A stretch of DNA of 64,000 nucleotides from Prevotella sp. P6B1 (GCF_000702825.1 NZ_JNKF01000014.1:1-64000); one strand, 5' to 3'; positions 10,163 through 19,656 are shown, counted from the stretch's first letter. Program-made: numbers and translations. The notes: a model not told the origin generated them from the letters alone.

Positions 10163-12097
10163 TTAATCGAGGCTTTCGCATTCTTTCAACCAGAGAGCAC
10201 TCGAAGCATCGCTCGGCATACGCCAATCACCACGGGGCGAGAGGCTCACGCTTCCTACTTTAGGGCCATCAGGCAGACAAGAACGTTTGAACTGCTGATT
10301 GAAGAATCGGCGACAGAATGTAGTCAGCCATTTTTTCACAGTCTCCTCATCGTAGAGTGCCGGCTGACCGTCCTTAGATGTGCAGAACGCACGCTGAGCC
10401 AAGAGGTAAATCTTCTTCGGACTGTAGCCATAACGCATGAAATAATAGATAAAGAAATCATGCAACTCGTAAGGACCTACCAAATCCTCTGTTTTCTGTT
10501 TGATATTACCATTTTCATCAGCAGGAATCAGCTCGGGCGATATCGGCGTATCAATGATATCAAGCAATGTCTCGGAAGCCATCTCGTTTGCCACATAACG
10601 AACCAAATAGCGAATCAGCGTCTTAGGTACACCCGCATTCACACCATACATCGACATATGGTCGCCATTATATGTTGCCCATCCAAGTGCCAGTTCCGAT
10701 AAATCGCCAGTTCCAATTACAATAGCATTCTCCTTATTTGCCACATCCATCAAGATCTGGGTACGCTCACGAGCCTGCGAGTTCTCGTAAGTAATATCAT
10801 GAACCTTAGCATCGTGATTGATATCAGCAAAATGCTGGGTTACCGCCTTTGCAATACTGATTTCACGGATGGTCACACCTAATGCTTCCATCAGTTTCAA
10901 GGCGTTGTTATAAGTACGGTCAGTCGTACCGAAACCTGGCATGGTAATACCAATGATACCCTGACGGTCGAGCCCTAACTTATCAAAAGCTTTCACCACC
11001 ACCAACAACGCCAACGTAGAATCAAGTCCACCGCTGATACCAATCACAGCCTTCTTTCCATTGATATGGTACAGACGTTTTACCAGACCCATCACCTGGA
11101 TATTCAGAATTTCCTCACATGACTCCTCCATATTCTCGCTCTTAGGAATGAAAGGATATGGATCGATATTTCTGAATAGCGTAAAGTCACGTGGTGATAC
11201 GGCTTTACAATTAATCAAACGAGCATGTGCGCCACGTTGCGCATTGATGAAGGTGGTATTAGTACGACGCTCCTCATGCAGTGCCTCGATGTCAATCTGA
11301 CACATCTTCAACTGTGGCTGGAGAGAGAAACGGCTACCTTCTTCAAGTAATCTACCATTCTCAAAGATGATGGCATTACCACCATAGACCACATCCTGTG
11401 TCGACTCACCGAACCCACAACTGGCATACACATAACCACTGATCATGCGTGCACTCTGCTGAGCCAGAAGTGATTTCAGATAAGCATGCTTACCTATCAG
11501 CTCATCGCTGGCAGAGAGATTGAAGATGATATCAGCACCTGCCAGCGAAAGATTATTGCTGGGTGGTGTTGGCGCCCAGACATCCTCACAAATCTCTATT
11601 CCGAATTTCACCCCATCACTGGTGACAAACACCTGAGGCTCGGCAGAGATATGCACTGGACTACCAGCAAAATAGATATCAGTAGGATTAAGATCCTGTG
11701 ACGACGCAAACCAGCGCTTCTCGTAGAACTCTCCATAGTTAGGCAGATATACCTTGGGAACGATACCTAATAAAGAACCACTCTGAATCACAGCAGCACA
11801 GTTATACAACAAACCGTTGACAACCACTGGCAAACCAACAATCGCTATAACATTGAGTTTGCGCGTAAAATCGAGCAGTTTTACAATACCGTCCTCTGCA
11901 TGGTCCAACAGAAGTTGTTCCTTGAAGAGATCCTGACACGAATAGCCAGTGATACAGAGCTCAGGAAACACCATAATCTCCACACCACGTCCTTCTGCTT
12001 GTGCTATCAGACTCTCAATCTGTTGGATGTTATAATCCACATCGGCCACTTTAACCGTAGGCACAGCAGCTGCTACGTTTACAAATCCGTATTTCAT
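10163..12097 (-). CDS. nadE: Glutamine-dependent NAD+ synthetase
   Basis: A 644-residue two-domain enzyme that makes NAD+ from deamido-NAD+ using ammonia from glutamine. The N-terminal nitrilase-like amidase has its Glu in FPELCITGY, Lys in IVPKVYLPNYGEF and Cys in GIEICEDVW. The C-terminal synthetase has the pyrophosphatase loop SGGLDST near residue 355. The ATG overlaps the stop of the upstream DUF2027-like gene (ATGA), so the two are translationally coupled. It converges with clpC. Confidence 0.96.
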   Translation of the reverse strand: MKYGFVNVAAAVPTVKVADVDYNIQQIESLIAQAEGRGVEIMVFPELCITGYSCQDLFKEQLLLDHAEDGIVKLLDFTRKLNVIAIVGLPVVVNGLLYNCAAVIQSGSLLGIVPKVYLPNYGEFYEKRWFASSQDLNPTDIYFAGSPVHISAEPQVFVTSDGVKFGIEICEDVWAPTPPSNNLSLAGADIIFNLSASDELIGKHAYLKSLLAQQSARMISGYVYASCGFGESTQDVVYGGNAIIFENGRLLEEGSRFSLQPQLKMCQIDIEALHEERRTNTTFINAQRGAHARLINCKAVSPRDFTLFRNIDPYPFIPKSENMEESCEEILNIQVMGLVKRLYHINGKKAVIGISGGLDSTLALLVVVKAFDKLGLDRQGIIGITMPGFGTTDRTYNNALKLMEALGVTIREISIAKAVTQHFADINHDAKVHDITYENSQARERTQILMDVANKENAIVIGTGDLSELALGWATYNGDHMSMYGVNAGVPKTLIRYLVRYVANEMASETLLDIIDTPISPELIPADENGNIKQKTEDLVGPYELHDFFIYYFMRYGYSPKKIYLLAQRAFCTSKDGQPALYDEETVKKWLTTFCRRFFNQQFKRSCLPDGPKVGSVSLSPRGDWRMPSDASSALWLKECESLD

Positions 12098-12792
12098 AAC
12101 TTTACTTTTTGTACGTCGTTCTCAATTAGTGTATATATCAGTGCAGGTTGCTCAAAGAAATCATTCTCACAGAACGCATGCAACTTATAGAACTTCACCG
12201 TATCCACTCGTACCTGCGCATTGACGGGCGACTTCAGCAGATAGTGTTTGTCGCGCTTGTAGGCTATAAACTGCACGCAGCAATGCTCCATATCGTTCAG
12301 ATCCTCGCGTCCAAACTCCTCAATAAACTCTTTGCAGTTGGGTTCAATCTCGCCTTCGGCTCTCAGCTTCCAGGCACTACCTTCAGCTGTCATATATACA
12401 TAGCGCAGATAGTAGTTGGAATCATTCACTAAATAGGTTTCGAAACGACTCTGTGATAATTCTTTTATCTCCATCGGCACAAAAGCCAAGAAAGCACTCA
12501 ACTTGTCGCCACCCTTTCGTTCCTCTGGTTTTGCCTTGAAAGTGATAGGTCGATCGGCAGGTTCTATCTCAGGTTCTTCTTCCTCTTCGATAGTCTGACG
12601 GGCTTTTGCCTTTTGTTCTACCATTCTTGAGGTCTCATAGTTCTCCTTACCAACCACAACCACCTCATTAATCATCATGGGCATCTGGAAGCCATCCTCA
12701 TCTTCTACCAATACTATATTCTTTCCTTGAAAGCCAGCCACCTTTCCGCCACCGACTTCACTCAGGAATCTCACTTTATCTCCAATTTTCAT
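12094..12792 (-). CDS. DUF2027-like protein lacking a C-terminal Smr domain
   Basis: 232 residues. The N terminus (MKIGDKVRFLSEVGGGKVAGF) and the following EDEDGFQMPMMINEVVVV are typical of the Bacteroidetes DUF2027 family. A charged linker (about 80-115) precedes a beta-rich middle domain. From memory, many family members continue into a Smr (MutS2-like nuclease) domain; this one stops after the middle domain with YTLIENDVQ. Its role is unknown. It has its own promoter and is coupled to nadE. Confidence 0.75.
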   Translation of the reverse strand: MKIGDKVRFLSEVGGGKVAGFQGKNIVLVEDEDGFQMPMMINEVVVVGKENYETSRMVEQKAKARQTIEEEEEPEIEPADRPITFKAKPEERKGGDKLSAFLAFVPMEIKELSQSRFETYLVNDSNYYLRYVYMTAEGSAWKLRAEGEIEPNCKEFIEEFGREDLNDMEHCCVQFIAYKRDKHYLLKSPVNAQVRVDTVKFYKLHAFCENDFFEQPALIYTLIENDVQKVKL

Positions 12793-12820
12793 CTCAATAA
12801 TTATTCTTATTTTTCGGGGG

Positions 12821-12851
12821 CAAAGTTAAACAAAAAAGCCCGAACTACAAA
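12821..12851 (-). promoter_or_regulatory. Promoter of the DUF2027-like/nadE operon
   Basis: On the minus strand TTTG (12851-12848) and TAACTTTG (12828-12821) are 19 bases apart. The TTTG box lies in the loop of the terminator that ends the rnf operon, so the two signals are interleaved. Confidence 0.7.
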
Positions 12852-12863
12852 ATAGTTCGGACT
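12832..12863 (-). terminator. Terminator of the rnf operon
   Basis: On the minus strand GTCCGAACTA and TAGTTCGGGC pair around a 5-base TTTTG loop and are followed by six T. It lies 23 bases after rnfA. Confidence 0.85.
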
Positions 12864-12885
12864 CTTTTTAGTAGTCAGTTGTTAT

Positions 12886-13488
12886 TTAATCGATGCCGAA
12901 AAGCACTTTCAGTCCTCCGTCAACTCCCGAGAATCCCATAAAGGCCAAGCTCAGGAGACCTGCAGAAAGCATCACAATAGCCATTCCCTGCATGCCCTTT
13001 GGAATTTTAACCAATTCCAGTTGCTCACGCATACCGGCAAATACGGTCAGTGCCAAACCGAAACCAATAGCTGTTGAGAATGCATAGACTACCGATTGCA
13101 GCAGATTGTAATCTTTCTGAATAACCAGAATGGCCACACCCAATACGGCACAGTTTGTTGTTATCAGAGGGAGGAAGATACCTAATGCCTGATACAAAGC
13201 TGGCGACACTTTCTTCAGAACAATTTCCACCAACTGTACTAACGAAGCAATTACGAGAATAAATGCTATCGTCTGAAGATACTGCAGTCCGAAGGCATCA
13301 AGCACATATTTCTGAACCAACCAAGTAACGATAGTGGCAAGTGTCAGCACAAAAGCAACAGCTGCCGACATACCTAACGAGGTATCAATCTTCTTGGATA
13401 CGCCAAGGAACGGACAGATGCCGAGGAACTGTGACAACACGATGTTGTTCACAAAGATGGCGCTAATGAAAATAAGTATATATTCCAT
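12886..13488 (-). CDS. rnfA: Ion-translocating ferredoxin:NAD+ oxidoreductase subunit RnfA
   Basis: A 200-residue integral membrane protein with about six hydrophobic helices. It starts MEYILIFISAIFVNNIVLSQFLG, a signature of RnfA/NqrE. It is a core membrane subunit of the Rnf pump, which couples ferredoxin and NAD redox to Na+ or H+ transport. It is the last gene of the operon and starts 4 bases after rnfE. Confidence 0.95.
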   Translation of the reverse strand: MEYILIFISAIFVNNIVLSQFLGICPFLGVSKKIDTSLGMSAAVAFVLTLATIVTWLVQKYVLDAFGLQYLQTIAFILVIASLVQLVEIVLKKVSPALYQALGIFLPLITTNCAVLGVAILVIQKDYNLLQSVVYAFSTAIGFGLALTVFAGMREQLELVKIPKGMQGMAIVMLSAGLLSLAFMGFSGVDGGLKVLFGID

Positions 13489-13491
13489 AAC

Positions 13492-14076
13492 TTAAGCGTT
13501 TCTAAGTTTGTTAACGATTGCAATCAGGAAGCCCAGAGTGATAAAAGCACCTGGTGGCAATACAAAGAGCAGGATATTGAATGTCTCAGGCAACAATGTA
13601 AAGCCAAAGATAGAGCCAGCTCCAAGCAGTTCACGACAGATACCTAACAGTGTCAGGCCCAAGGTAAAACCAAGACCGATACCGATACCATCAAACAGAG
13701 AAGCAACAGGTGAATTCTTAGCGGCAAAAGCTTCAGCACGACCAAGTATCACACAGTTCACCACAATCAGAGGTATAAATAATCCCAATGATTTATCCAC
13801 CTCAGGCAGATATGCTTTAATCACCATCTGAAGGATGGTAACAAAAGCAGCAATCACCACGATGAAGACAGGAATACGCACCTTATCGGGAGTGACTGAT
13901 TTCAGACAGCTGATAACAAAATTCGTGCAGATAAGTACCGCCATCGTAGCGAGTCCCATGGACATACCATTCATGGCCGAAGTGGTTGTGGCCAATGTAG
14001 GACACATACCCAGCATCAAGACGAACGTAGGATTCTCCTTGATGATACCATTCTTAATAATCTGTATTGTGTTCAT
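13492..14076 (-). CDS. rnfE: Rnf complex membrane subunit RnfE
   Basis: 194 residues with six predicted transmembrane segments, related to RnfA and NqrD. The N-terminal IIKENPTFVLMLGMCPTLA and the central CVILGRAEAFA are diagnostic for the RnfE/NqrD side of the family. It is packed within 4 bases of both rnfG and rnfA. It pairs with RnfA in the membrane core of the pump. Confidence 0.95.
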   Translation of the reverse strand: MNTIQIIKNGIIKENPTFVLMLGMCPTLATTTSAMNGMSMGLATMAVLICTNFVISCLKSVTPDKVRIPVFIVVIAAFVTILQMVIKAYLPEVDKSLGLFIPLIVVNCVILGRAEAFAAKNSPVASLFDGIGIGLGFTLGLTLLGICRELLGAGSIFGFTLLPETFNILLFVLPPGAFITLGFLIAIVNKLRNA

Positions 14077-14079
14077 ACC

Positions 14080-14709
14080 TTAATCCTCCTTTACTTTTTG
14101 AGTTGCACCCGTTTCTGCATCAGCTGCAGGTGTAGCCTTGTAAGCGTTATAAGCATTATTGACAGCCAACAGAAAAGCACGACTGGTAATGGTCGATGCC
14201 GTGATTGCGTCAACCTGTCCACCATCCTTCGACACCGTGAGAGGCTGAGCAGGCGACTTTCCGATGATATCACCCTTCTCCCCCTTCTGGAACCACTTAT
14301 CAGCCTTAGCGCCCAAACCGGGAGTCTCAGCATGCTCCAGCAGCGTATAACCTAAGATATTACCCTCTGGATTAAAACCTACCAGCACCTTCAGATCACC
14401 GCCAAAACCACCAGTTGTCGATTCTACAGCTGCACCGAGATCTTTGTTTTGGGCATCCTGAATCTGATAGATAATATAAGTCATTTCCTTACCCTTGGCA
14501 TCGTTCTGTTTCACCGTATCAGTCTTGGCAACTTTCAAGTTGTCAACACACATCACGTTTTTGATACCATCGGCCAGAGCTTTGGCTTTCTGGTCGTTGA
14601 TAGGACCTTCAGTCAGGTGGTTCACAAAAGCCAGGATACCACCCATGATAACTGCTACCGACGTCAGTACCAGCACCATATTCAGTAATGATGATTCTAA
14701 CTTTTTCAT
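14080..14709 (-). CDS. rnfG: Rnf complex flavoprotein subunit RnfG
   Basis: 209 residues: one N-terminal transmembrane helix (about 10-30) followed by a periplasmic FMN-binding domain. The sequence DAITASTITSRA near residue 175 fits the site where FMN is covalently attached to threonine in the RnfG/NqrC family. GGFGGDLKVLVGF is also typical. The start overlaps the end of rnfD by 4 bases. Confidence 0.94.
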   Translation of the reverse strand: MKKLESSLLNMVLVLTSVAVIMGGILAFVNHLTEGPINDQKAKALADGIKNVMCVDNLKVAKTDTVKQNDAKGKEMTYIIYQIQDAQNKDLGAAVESTTGGFGGDLKVLVGFNPEGNILGYTLLEHAETPGLGAKADKWFQKGEKGDIIGKSPAQPLTVSKDGGQVDAITASTITSRAFLLAVNNAYNAYKATPAADAETGATQKVKED

Positions 14710-15698
14710 TTTGTTACCTCCCCGAATCGTTTTGGTTTTACGTAATTATTGATGAGTGGTGTGAACGCATTCATAATCAGAATAGCGAACGACATACCCT
14801 CTGGATAAGCACCCCAGTTTCGGATCACTACCGTCAGGAATCCGATGGCAATACCATAGATGAGTTGTCCCTTGGCTGTCATCGGGCTCGTCACATAGTC
14901 GGTTGCCATGAAGATAGCTCCCAGCATCAGACCACCCGAAAGAATCACCGAGATAGGATCAGCATAAGCAGGATTAGCGAGATGCAACAAACCAGCAAAT
15001 ACGAATACCGTAGCGATGATTGATACAGGAATATGCCAGGTGATTATCTTTTTCCACAACATATAGGCCAGACCCAGCAACAAGGCCAGCGCACAAATCT
15101 CACCCATCGCACCTGCGCCATCAGGATGATTACCCAGGAAAAGGTCAAGCGATGAAGGTAACTTATCGAGTATAGACGCGTCGCCGCTCTTGATGGCTTC
15201 CTTCATGATAGAGAGTGGTGTTGCACCAGTCTCTGCATCGAGATAGCTGCCCAGCTGACCAACCTTTGGCCAAGTGGTCATCTGTGCAGGAAATGCTACC
15301 AGCAATGCTGCACGACCAACGAGTGCGGGGTTAAACAGATTATTACCTAAGCCACCAAACGTCATCTTAGCCACACCGATGGCAAAAAGCGCACCGATAA
15401 TGATGATCCATACCGGCAGGTTTGATGGCAGGTTGAAAGCAAGCAACAGACCTGTGAGAATGGCAGAGCCATCGAGCACTGTATTACGTTGCTGCTTAAG
15501 GATATACTTGCTGATAGCCCACTCAAAGAATAAGCAGGCAGCCACGCTGGATGCTGTTACAACAACCGAACCCAGACCGAAGAAATAGAACGATACGAGC
15601 AGGGCGGGCATCAGTGCAATGATGACGCCGTACATGTTGCGCTCTACGGTATCGGTACCATGGGCATGTGGCGATAATGAAACAATTAACTTACTCAT
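14706..15698 (-). CDS. rnfD: Rnf complex membrane flavoprotein subunit RnfD
   Basis: 330 residues, multi-spanning, related to NqrB. DAETGATPLSIM near residue 155 holds the threonine expected to carry covalent FMN. NNLFNPALVGRAALL and the C-terminal MATDYVTSPMT are conserved in the family. It lies between rnfC and rnfG in the standard order. Confidence 0.95.
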   Translation of the reverse strand: MSKLIVSLSPHAHGTDTVERNMYGVIIALMPALLVSFYFFGLGSVVVTASSVAACLFFEWAISKYILKQQRNTVLDGSAILTGLLLAFNLPSNLPVWIIIIGALFAIGVAKMTFGGLGNNLFNPALVGRAALLVAFPAQMTTWPKVGQLGSYLDAETGATPLSIMKEAIKSGDASILDKLPSSLDLFLGNHPDGAGAMGEICALALLLGLAYMLWKKIITWHIPVSIIATVFVFAGLLHLANPAYADPISVILSGGLMLGAIFMATDYVTSPMTAKGQLIYGIAIGFLTVVIRNWGAYPEGMSFAILIMNAFTPLINNYVKPKRFGEVTK

Positions 15699-15736
15699 AT
15701 TGAGAATTTACATTTTTACAATTTACCAATTACCAT

Positions 15737-17104
15737 TTATTTCTTGGCGGCGCGTGAACGGATAATTCCCATCACAGTGCTCTTACCCAAGCGGATATTG
15801 TCGAGCAACGGACGATGCGCTGGACATGTGAACTGGCAAGAGCCACACTCGATACAGCTCACGATATCCTCACTTTCTGCACGCTCCCAATTCTTCACAT
15901 CCGACAGTTTAGCCAACAGATACGGCTCCAATCCCATCGGACAAACACCTACACACTTGGCACAACGGATACAGGGCTGCGGCTCCTTACGGCGAGCTTC
16001 ATCATCGCTGATGATTGTCACCGAGTTGGTTCCCTTACAGATAGGCACCTCTACCGAAGTCAGTGCCTTACCCATCATCGGTCCACCGGCCAACAGTTTA
16101 TTGTCGCCTTCAGGCATACCACCACAAGCCTCAATCAGATCCTTCATGGGTGTACCCATACGCACCAGGAAGTTACCTGGGTTCTTAAGTTTCTTTCCTG
16201 TCACAGTGGTATAGCGTTCAAAGAGTGGTTTGTTCTTCATCACAGCCTCGTAGACAGCGAAAGCCGTACCAACATTCTGCACGATAGCACCCACGTTCAC
16301 AGGGATGGCAGGAGGTGCAGGAACCTGACGCTGGATGACCGCATCTACCAACTGTTTCTCACCACCTTGCGGATAACGTTGTTTCAGGGGCACCACCTCT
16401 ACCTGATACTTGGTACCACTGAATTTCTTAGCACATTTCTCAGCAAGCAGCTTGATAGCAGCAGGCTTATTGGTTTCGATACCAATATATCCTTTGGTCA
16501 CCTTCGCTCCCATCATCAGGAGTTCGAGACCCACCAATATCTCATCGGCGTGCTCCATCATCAAACGATAGTCGGCTGTGATATAAGGTTCACACTCCAC
16601 AGCGTTAATAATCACGCATTCAGCCTTGGCCGTTGGTGGTGGTGTCAACTTAATAAAGGTGGGGAAACAAGCACCACCCATACCAACAACACCAGCATTT
16701 TTGATACGTTCTACAATCACCTCAGGCGTCAGGTCGGGATGTGCTTCAACCGTCTCCAGTTTATCCGAACGGTCGATTCCTTCTTCCCAGTCATCGCCTT
16801 CCACATTGATGATGATCACAGGCTTACGATAGCCTGTGGCATCGATAGCGGTATCAATCTTGAATACTGTACCACTGACCGACGAAAAGATAGGAGCCGA
16901 AACGAATCCACCGGCTTCGGCAATCATGGTGCCAACCTTCACCTTGTCACCTTTCTGTACCACAGGCTTGGCAGGAGCACCGATATGCTGTCCCAGTGGG
17001 AAAATGGCCTGTTTGGGCAGTTCTGCTACCTTTGTTGGTACCTCGTGAGTCAGCTTATTCTCTTCTGGGTGAATACCACCTATACTAAATGTTCTGATCT
17101 TCAT
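15737..17104 (-). CDS. rnfC: Rnf complex NADH-binding subunit RnfC
   Basis: 455 residues. The N-terminal half resembles the 51-kDa flavoprotein of complex I and would bind NADH and FMN. Two 4Fe-4S motifs follow: CIRCAKCVGVCP near residue 375 and CIECGSCQFTCP near residue 415. These clusters exclude an Nqr-type assignment, since NqrA lacks them. It overlaps rnfB by 4 bases. Confidence 0.96.
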   Translation of the reverse strand: MKIRTFSIGGIHPEENKLTHEVPTKVAELPKQAIFPLGQHIGAPAKPVVQKGDKVKVGTMIAEAGGFVSAPIFSSVSGTVFKIDTAIDATGYRKPVIIINVEGDDWEEGIDRSDKLETVEAHPDLTPEVIVERIKNAGVVGMGGACFPTFIKLTPPPTAKAECVIINAVECEPYITADYRLMMEHADEILVGLELLMMGAKVTKGYIGIETNKPAAIKLLAEKCAKKFSGTKYQVEVVPLKQRYPQGGEKQLVDAVIQRQVPAPPAIPVNVGAIVQNVGTAFAVYEAVMKNKPLFERYTTVTGKKLKNPGNFLVRMGTPMKDLIEACGGMPEGDNKLLAGGPMMGKALTSVEVPICKGTNSVTIISDDEARRKEPQPCIRCAKCVGVCPMGLEPYLLAKLSDVKNWERAESEDIVSCIECGSCQFTCPAHRPLLDNIRLGKSTVMGIIRSRAAKK

Positions 17105-17982
17105 GCTTTTGCCTCCTCTTCTTTTTTAGGTTCTTTGGGCTTTGGCGCAGGTGCTGGTGTGGGGAAGTTTACATCCACAATCGCATGTTTAGGACATACG
17201 GTCACACACTTACGACACAAACGGCACTTTTCGAAATCGATGTAGGCCAGGTTGTTCTCCACGGTGATAGCACCGAAGTTACATTCCTTCTCACACTTAC
17301 CGCAACCGATACAACTTACGGCACAAGCCTTCATGGCAACAGGTCCCTTGTCCTTGTTCACGCACGACACGAAGACTCTCCTACCCTTCGGGCCTTTCTT
17401 ACGTAGTTCGATAATGTTTCTTGGACATGCCTTAACACATGCGCCACACGAGGTACACTTGTCGTCATCAACCTCGGGGATACCTGTCTCAGGATTCATG
17501 TGAATGGCGTCGAACTGACAAGCAGCCACACAATCGCCGCATCCTAAGCAACCGAATCCACAAGCAGTCTCACCAGCGCCACAGGCATGCATGGCAGCAC
17601 AAGTGCGCAGGCCAGCATACTCAGCAACCTTTGGACGATGTTCACAGGTACCGTTACATCTTACTACGGCTACCATCGGTTCTGAATTAGCAATTGCCAT
17701 TCCTAACAAGTCGGCCACCTTTCCCATCGTCTCGGCGCCGCCTACAGGACACATCAGTCCGTCAAGGCTTCCGGCATCTGCACCTTTCACGAGTGCATCG
17801 GCCATACCGCTACATCCTGGAAATCCGCATCCACCGCAATTGGCACCAGGCAGCAATTCGCCCACCTGCGCAATACGTGGATCTTCATAGACAGCGAACT
17901 TCTTGGAGGCTGCAAAAAGCACAATAGCCGCTATCAGTCCGATAGCTCCAAGTACAATTACTGCAATCAAGATGAAATTCAT
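17101..17982 (-). CDS. rnfB: Rnf complex ferredoxin-like subunit RnfB
   Basis: 293 residues. An N-terminal membrane helix (about 4-25) is followed by the CGGCGFPGC cluster motif and then several further cysteine motifs: CLGCGDCVAAC, CTSCGACVKAC, CIGCGKCEKEC and CRLCRKCVTVC. It is the likely electron entry point from reduced ferredoxin. The C-terminal tail is rich in Pro, Lys and Glu. It lies directly downstream of rseC. Confidence 0.96.
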   Translation of the reverse strand: MNFILIAVIVLGAIGLIAAIVLFAASKKFAVYEDPRIAQVGELLPGANCGGCGFPGCSGMADALVKGADAGSLDGLMCPVGGAETMGKVADLLGMAIANSEPMVAVVRCNGTCEHRPKVAEYAGLRTCAAMHACGAGETACGFGCLGCGDCVAACQFDAIHMNPETGIPEVDDDKCTSCGACVKACPRNIIELRKKGPKGRRVFVSCVNKDKGPVAMKACAVSCIGCGKCEKECNFGAITVENNLAYIDFEKCRLCRKCVTVCPKHAIVDVNFPTPAPAPKPKEPKKEEEAKA

Positions 17983-18007
17983 ACTCTATTTGTTTTAGTT
18001 ACTAATT

Positions 18008-18421
18008 TTATGATTCTAATTGGAATGATATCTGTTTCTGTATCCGATCTTTCAGTACCCATAGCGCCAGATAATAAGGTATCAGTGCCGCGATGGCCGC
18101 CAGCGCCGACAACCCCTCGTCGCCCAATAGTTTCAGAGCAATCATCAGCACACTTATTAATAATAAGAAAGGTACGCCGAAGCCTAATAGCAAAGCGCGG
18201 TTAGCCACATCCTTCGATGCCCACACTGTCACCTCCTGACCTACGGTATAACCAGCGGTGTTATGACAGAACACATCTACGATCTTCACTTTCGACTCGG
18301 CAGCATTGCAATGCGATGCCACCTTACAGGCTGCGCACGCAGAAGTCTGGACGATCTGCACCTTAATGCAACCATCGCTTATGCTTTTAATAATTCCCGA
18401 ATGTGATATCGTATTACTCAT
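18008..18421 (-). CDS. rseC: RseC-family protein (SoxR-reducing system)
   Basis: 137 residues with an N-terminal cysteine-rich domain (SACAACKVASHC, residues 28-39), then two membrane helices (about 75-95 and 103-120). RseC/RsxC-associated proteins are regularly encoded with rnf genes and are thought to help assemble or regulate the complex. It is the first gene of the rnf operon, with a clear promoter just upstream. Confidence 0.88.
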   Translation of the reverse strand: MSNTISHSGIIKSISDGCIKVQIVQTSACAACKVASHCNAAESKVKIVDVFCHNTAGYTVGQEVTVWASKDVANRALLLGFGVPFLLLISVLMIALKLLGDEGLSALAAIAALIPYYLALWVLKDRIQKQISFQLES

Positions 18422-18449
18422 CGATTTGCTATGTAGACATTACATTTTG

Positions 18450-18480
18450 CAAAGGTACGACAATCTACTGAATAAAACAA
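18450..18480 (-). promoter_or_regulatory. Promoter of rseC-rnfBCDGEA
   Basis: Minus strand TTG (18480-18478) and TACCTTTG (18457-18450) are spaced by 20 bases. The leader before the rseC ATG is about 20-25 bases. Confidence 0.75.
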
Positions 18481-18518
18481 GCGAAAACGTGGTTTTTTTA
18501 TAAAAATATTCGTAATCG

Positions 18519-18550
18519 TTTGCAATTACAAAAGTTTTTTTATACTTTTG
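18519..18550 (+). promoter_or_regulatory. Promoter of the conserved hypothetical gene at 18574
   Basis: TTTG (18519-18522) and TACTTTTG (18543-18550) are exactly 20 bases apart, diverging from the rnf promoter. Confidence 0.75.
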
Positions 18551-18573
18551 CCACAGATTAATAATAAAAGAAG

Positions 18574-19014
18574 ATGAAGACAACCGAACTGACATTCCAG
18601 CAGATTGAACGTGCTATCCGCAAGATAGCCGACAAATTTCCTCCTTCCGAAGAGGCTTCCGTCATGACTGATATCCACATGCGCGTTACTCAGGAGACGG
18701 GTGAATTAATGGCTTTCGACGACAACGATGAGGAAATCAACCGATGCATTATTGAAGATTGGATCGGCGATACTTCAGATAACTTCTTCGACGAGATTCC
18801 CTCGGTGATTCGTAAGAGTTTGGACAAGATGAAGGATACCATTGAGAACATGTCTATCCTCAAGCCTTTCTCATTTGTACTGGAAGACGACGATAAGGAG
18901 TCGGTGGCAGAACTCTATCTGGTTGACGACGAAACGGTCATCATTGATCCCGACTTGATGGAAGGTCTGGAAGAAGATCTTGATGCCTTCCTCAAGAAAT
19001 TGCTGGAAGACTAA
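18574..19014 (+). CDS. Conserved hypothetical acidic protein
   Basis: 146 residues, strongly acidic at the C terminus (DLMEGLEEDLDAFLKKLLED), predicted cytoplasmic. It begins MKTTELTFQQIERAIRKIADKF. I do not recognise a functional domain. It has its own promoter. Its stop overlaps the stop of the opposing lipoprotein gene by three bases (CTAA), so no intergenic space remains. Confidence 0.75.
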   Translation: MKTTELTFQQIERAIRKIADKFPPSEEASVMTDIHMRVTQETGELMAFDDNDEEINRCIIEDWIGDTSDNFFDEIPSVIRKSLDKMKDTIENMSILKPFSFVLEDDDKESVAELYLVDDETVIIDPDLMEGLEEDLDAFLKKLLED

Positions 19015-19646
19015 TACAACTCCTCACTTTTCTGCAATAAGAAGTTACGCGTTGCATCCAACGTGTACACTTCCTCTGTACGTGTTCTGGCCTTCTCCTT
19101 CGAGTAGTCCATCAGATGGATTTCATAATCGCTGGTGATGGTGAAATACTGTAGTATCTCCTCATCACCATCGAGATCCTGTTCCTCATCCTCATTGATA
19201 GCATACAGACACAGTTTGTCTACCGGCATATAATCGTCATCGAGCGAATAGAGCCACAACGAATAGCGGTCTTCGTCCTCATCAGCAGCCAGCAACATCA
19301 AGCGGGCACCAATAGATTCGGACAAAGAGATGGCTTTCTGTTTGTCATGTCCTTCCAATTCAAGCGCTTTGGCAATATCCTGCGGCACCGGTTTGAAGTT
19401 GGGAAGATACCTCACAAACTCCTCGGTATAGGCGATAGGAAGCGGCAACAATTCCAAACTGTCGTAGAACATCTTGAGCGGATTGTCCGAATGCTTTAAG
19501 TTGATACCTTGAGCCTCTAAACGTTCCCTGATTTCCAGCTGTTTGATGCTGTCCAACTTATGCTGCATCTCTTCGGGCGACAGACTTCTGCCTCCACAAG
19601 CACACAACAATAATAATCCTAATAAACCTCCTATCAATCCTTTCAT
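19011..19646 (-). CDS. Putative lipoprotein of unknown function
   Basis: 211 residues with a lipoprotein-type signal (GLLGLLLLCACGG; Cys at 15 or 17). The mature part is acidic, with no motif I recognise. It is 10 bases downstream of the GH10-like glycosidase and probably co-transcribed with it, so a surface or periplasmic role is plausible. Confidence 0.7.
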   Translation of the reverse strand: MKGLIGGLLGLLLLCACGGRSLSPEEMQHKLDSIKQLEIRERLEAQGINLKHSDNPLKMFYDSLELLPLPIAYTEEFVRYLPNFKPVPQDIAKALELEGHDKQKAISLSESIGARLMLLAADEDEDRYSLWLYSLDDDYMPVDKLCLYAINEDEEQDLDGDEEILQYFTITSDYEIHLMDYSKEKARTRTEEVYTLDATRNFLLQKSEELY

Positions 19647-19656
19647 AACGCCTTCG

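Noticed and set aside
15815..17245. Long open frame (476 codons) on the plus strand opposite rnfC and rnfB
   Set aside because: It is antisense to two clear Rnf genes with cysteine motifs, has His/Thr-rich shadow composition, and no promoter or domain.
12886..17982. Na+-translocating NADH:quinone reductase (Nqr) instead of Rnf
   Set aside because: The RnfB and RnfC homologues carry ferredoxin-type cysteine motifs that NqrA and NqrF arrangements lack, and rseC heads the operon.
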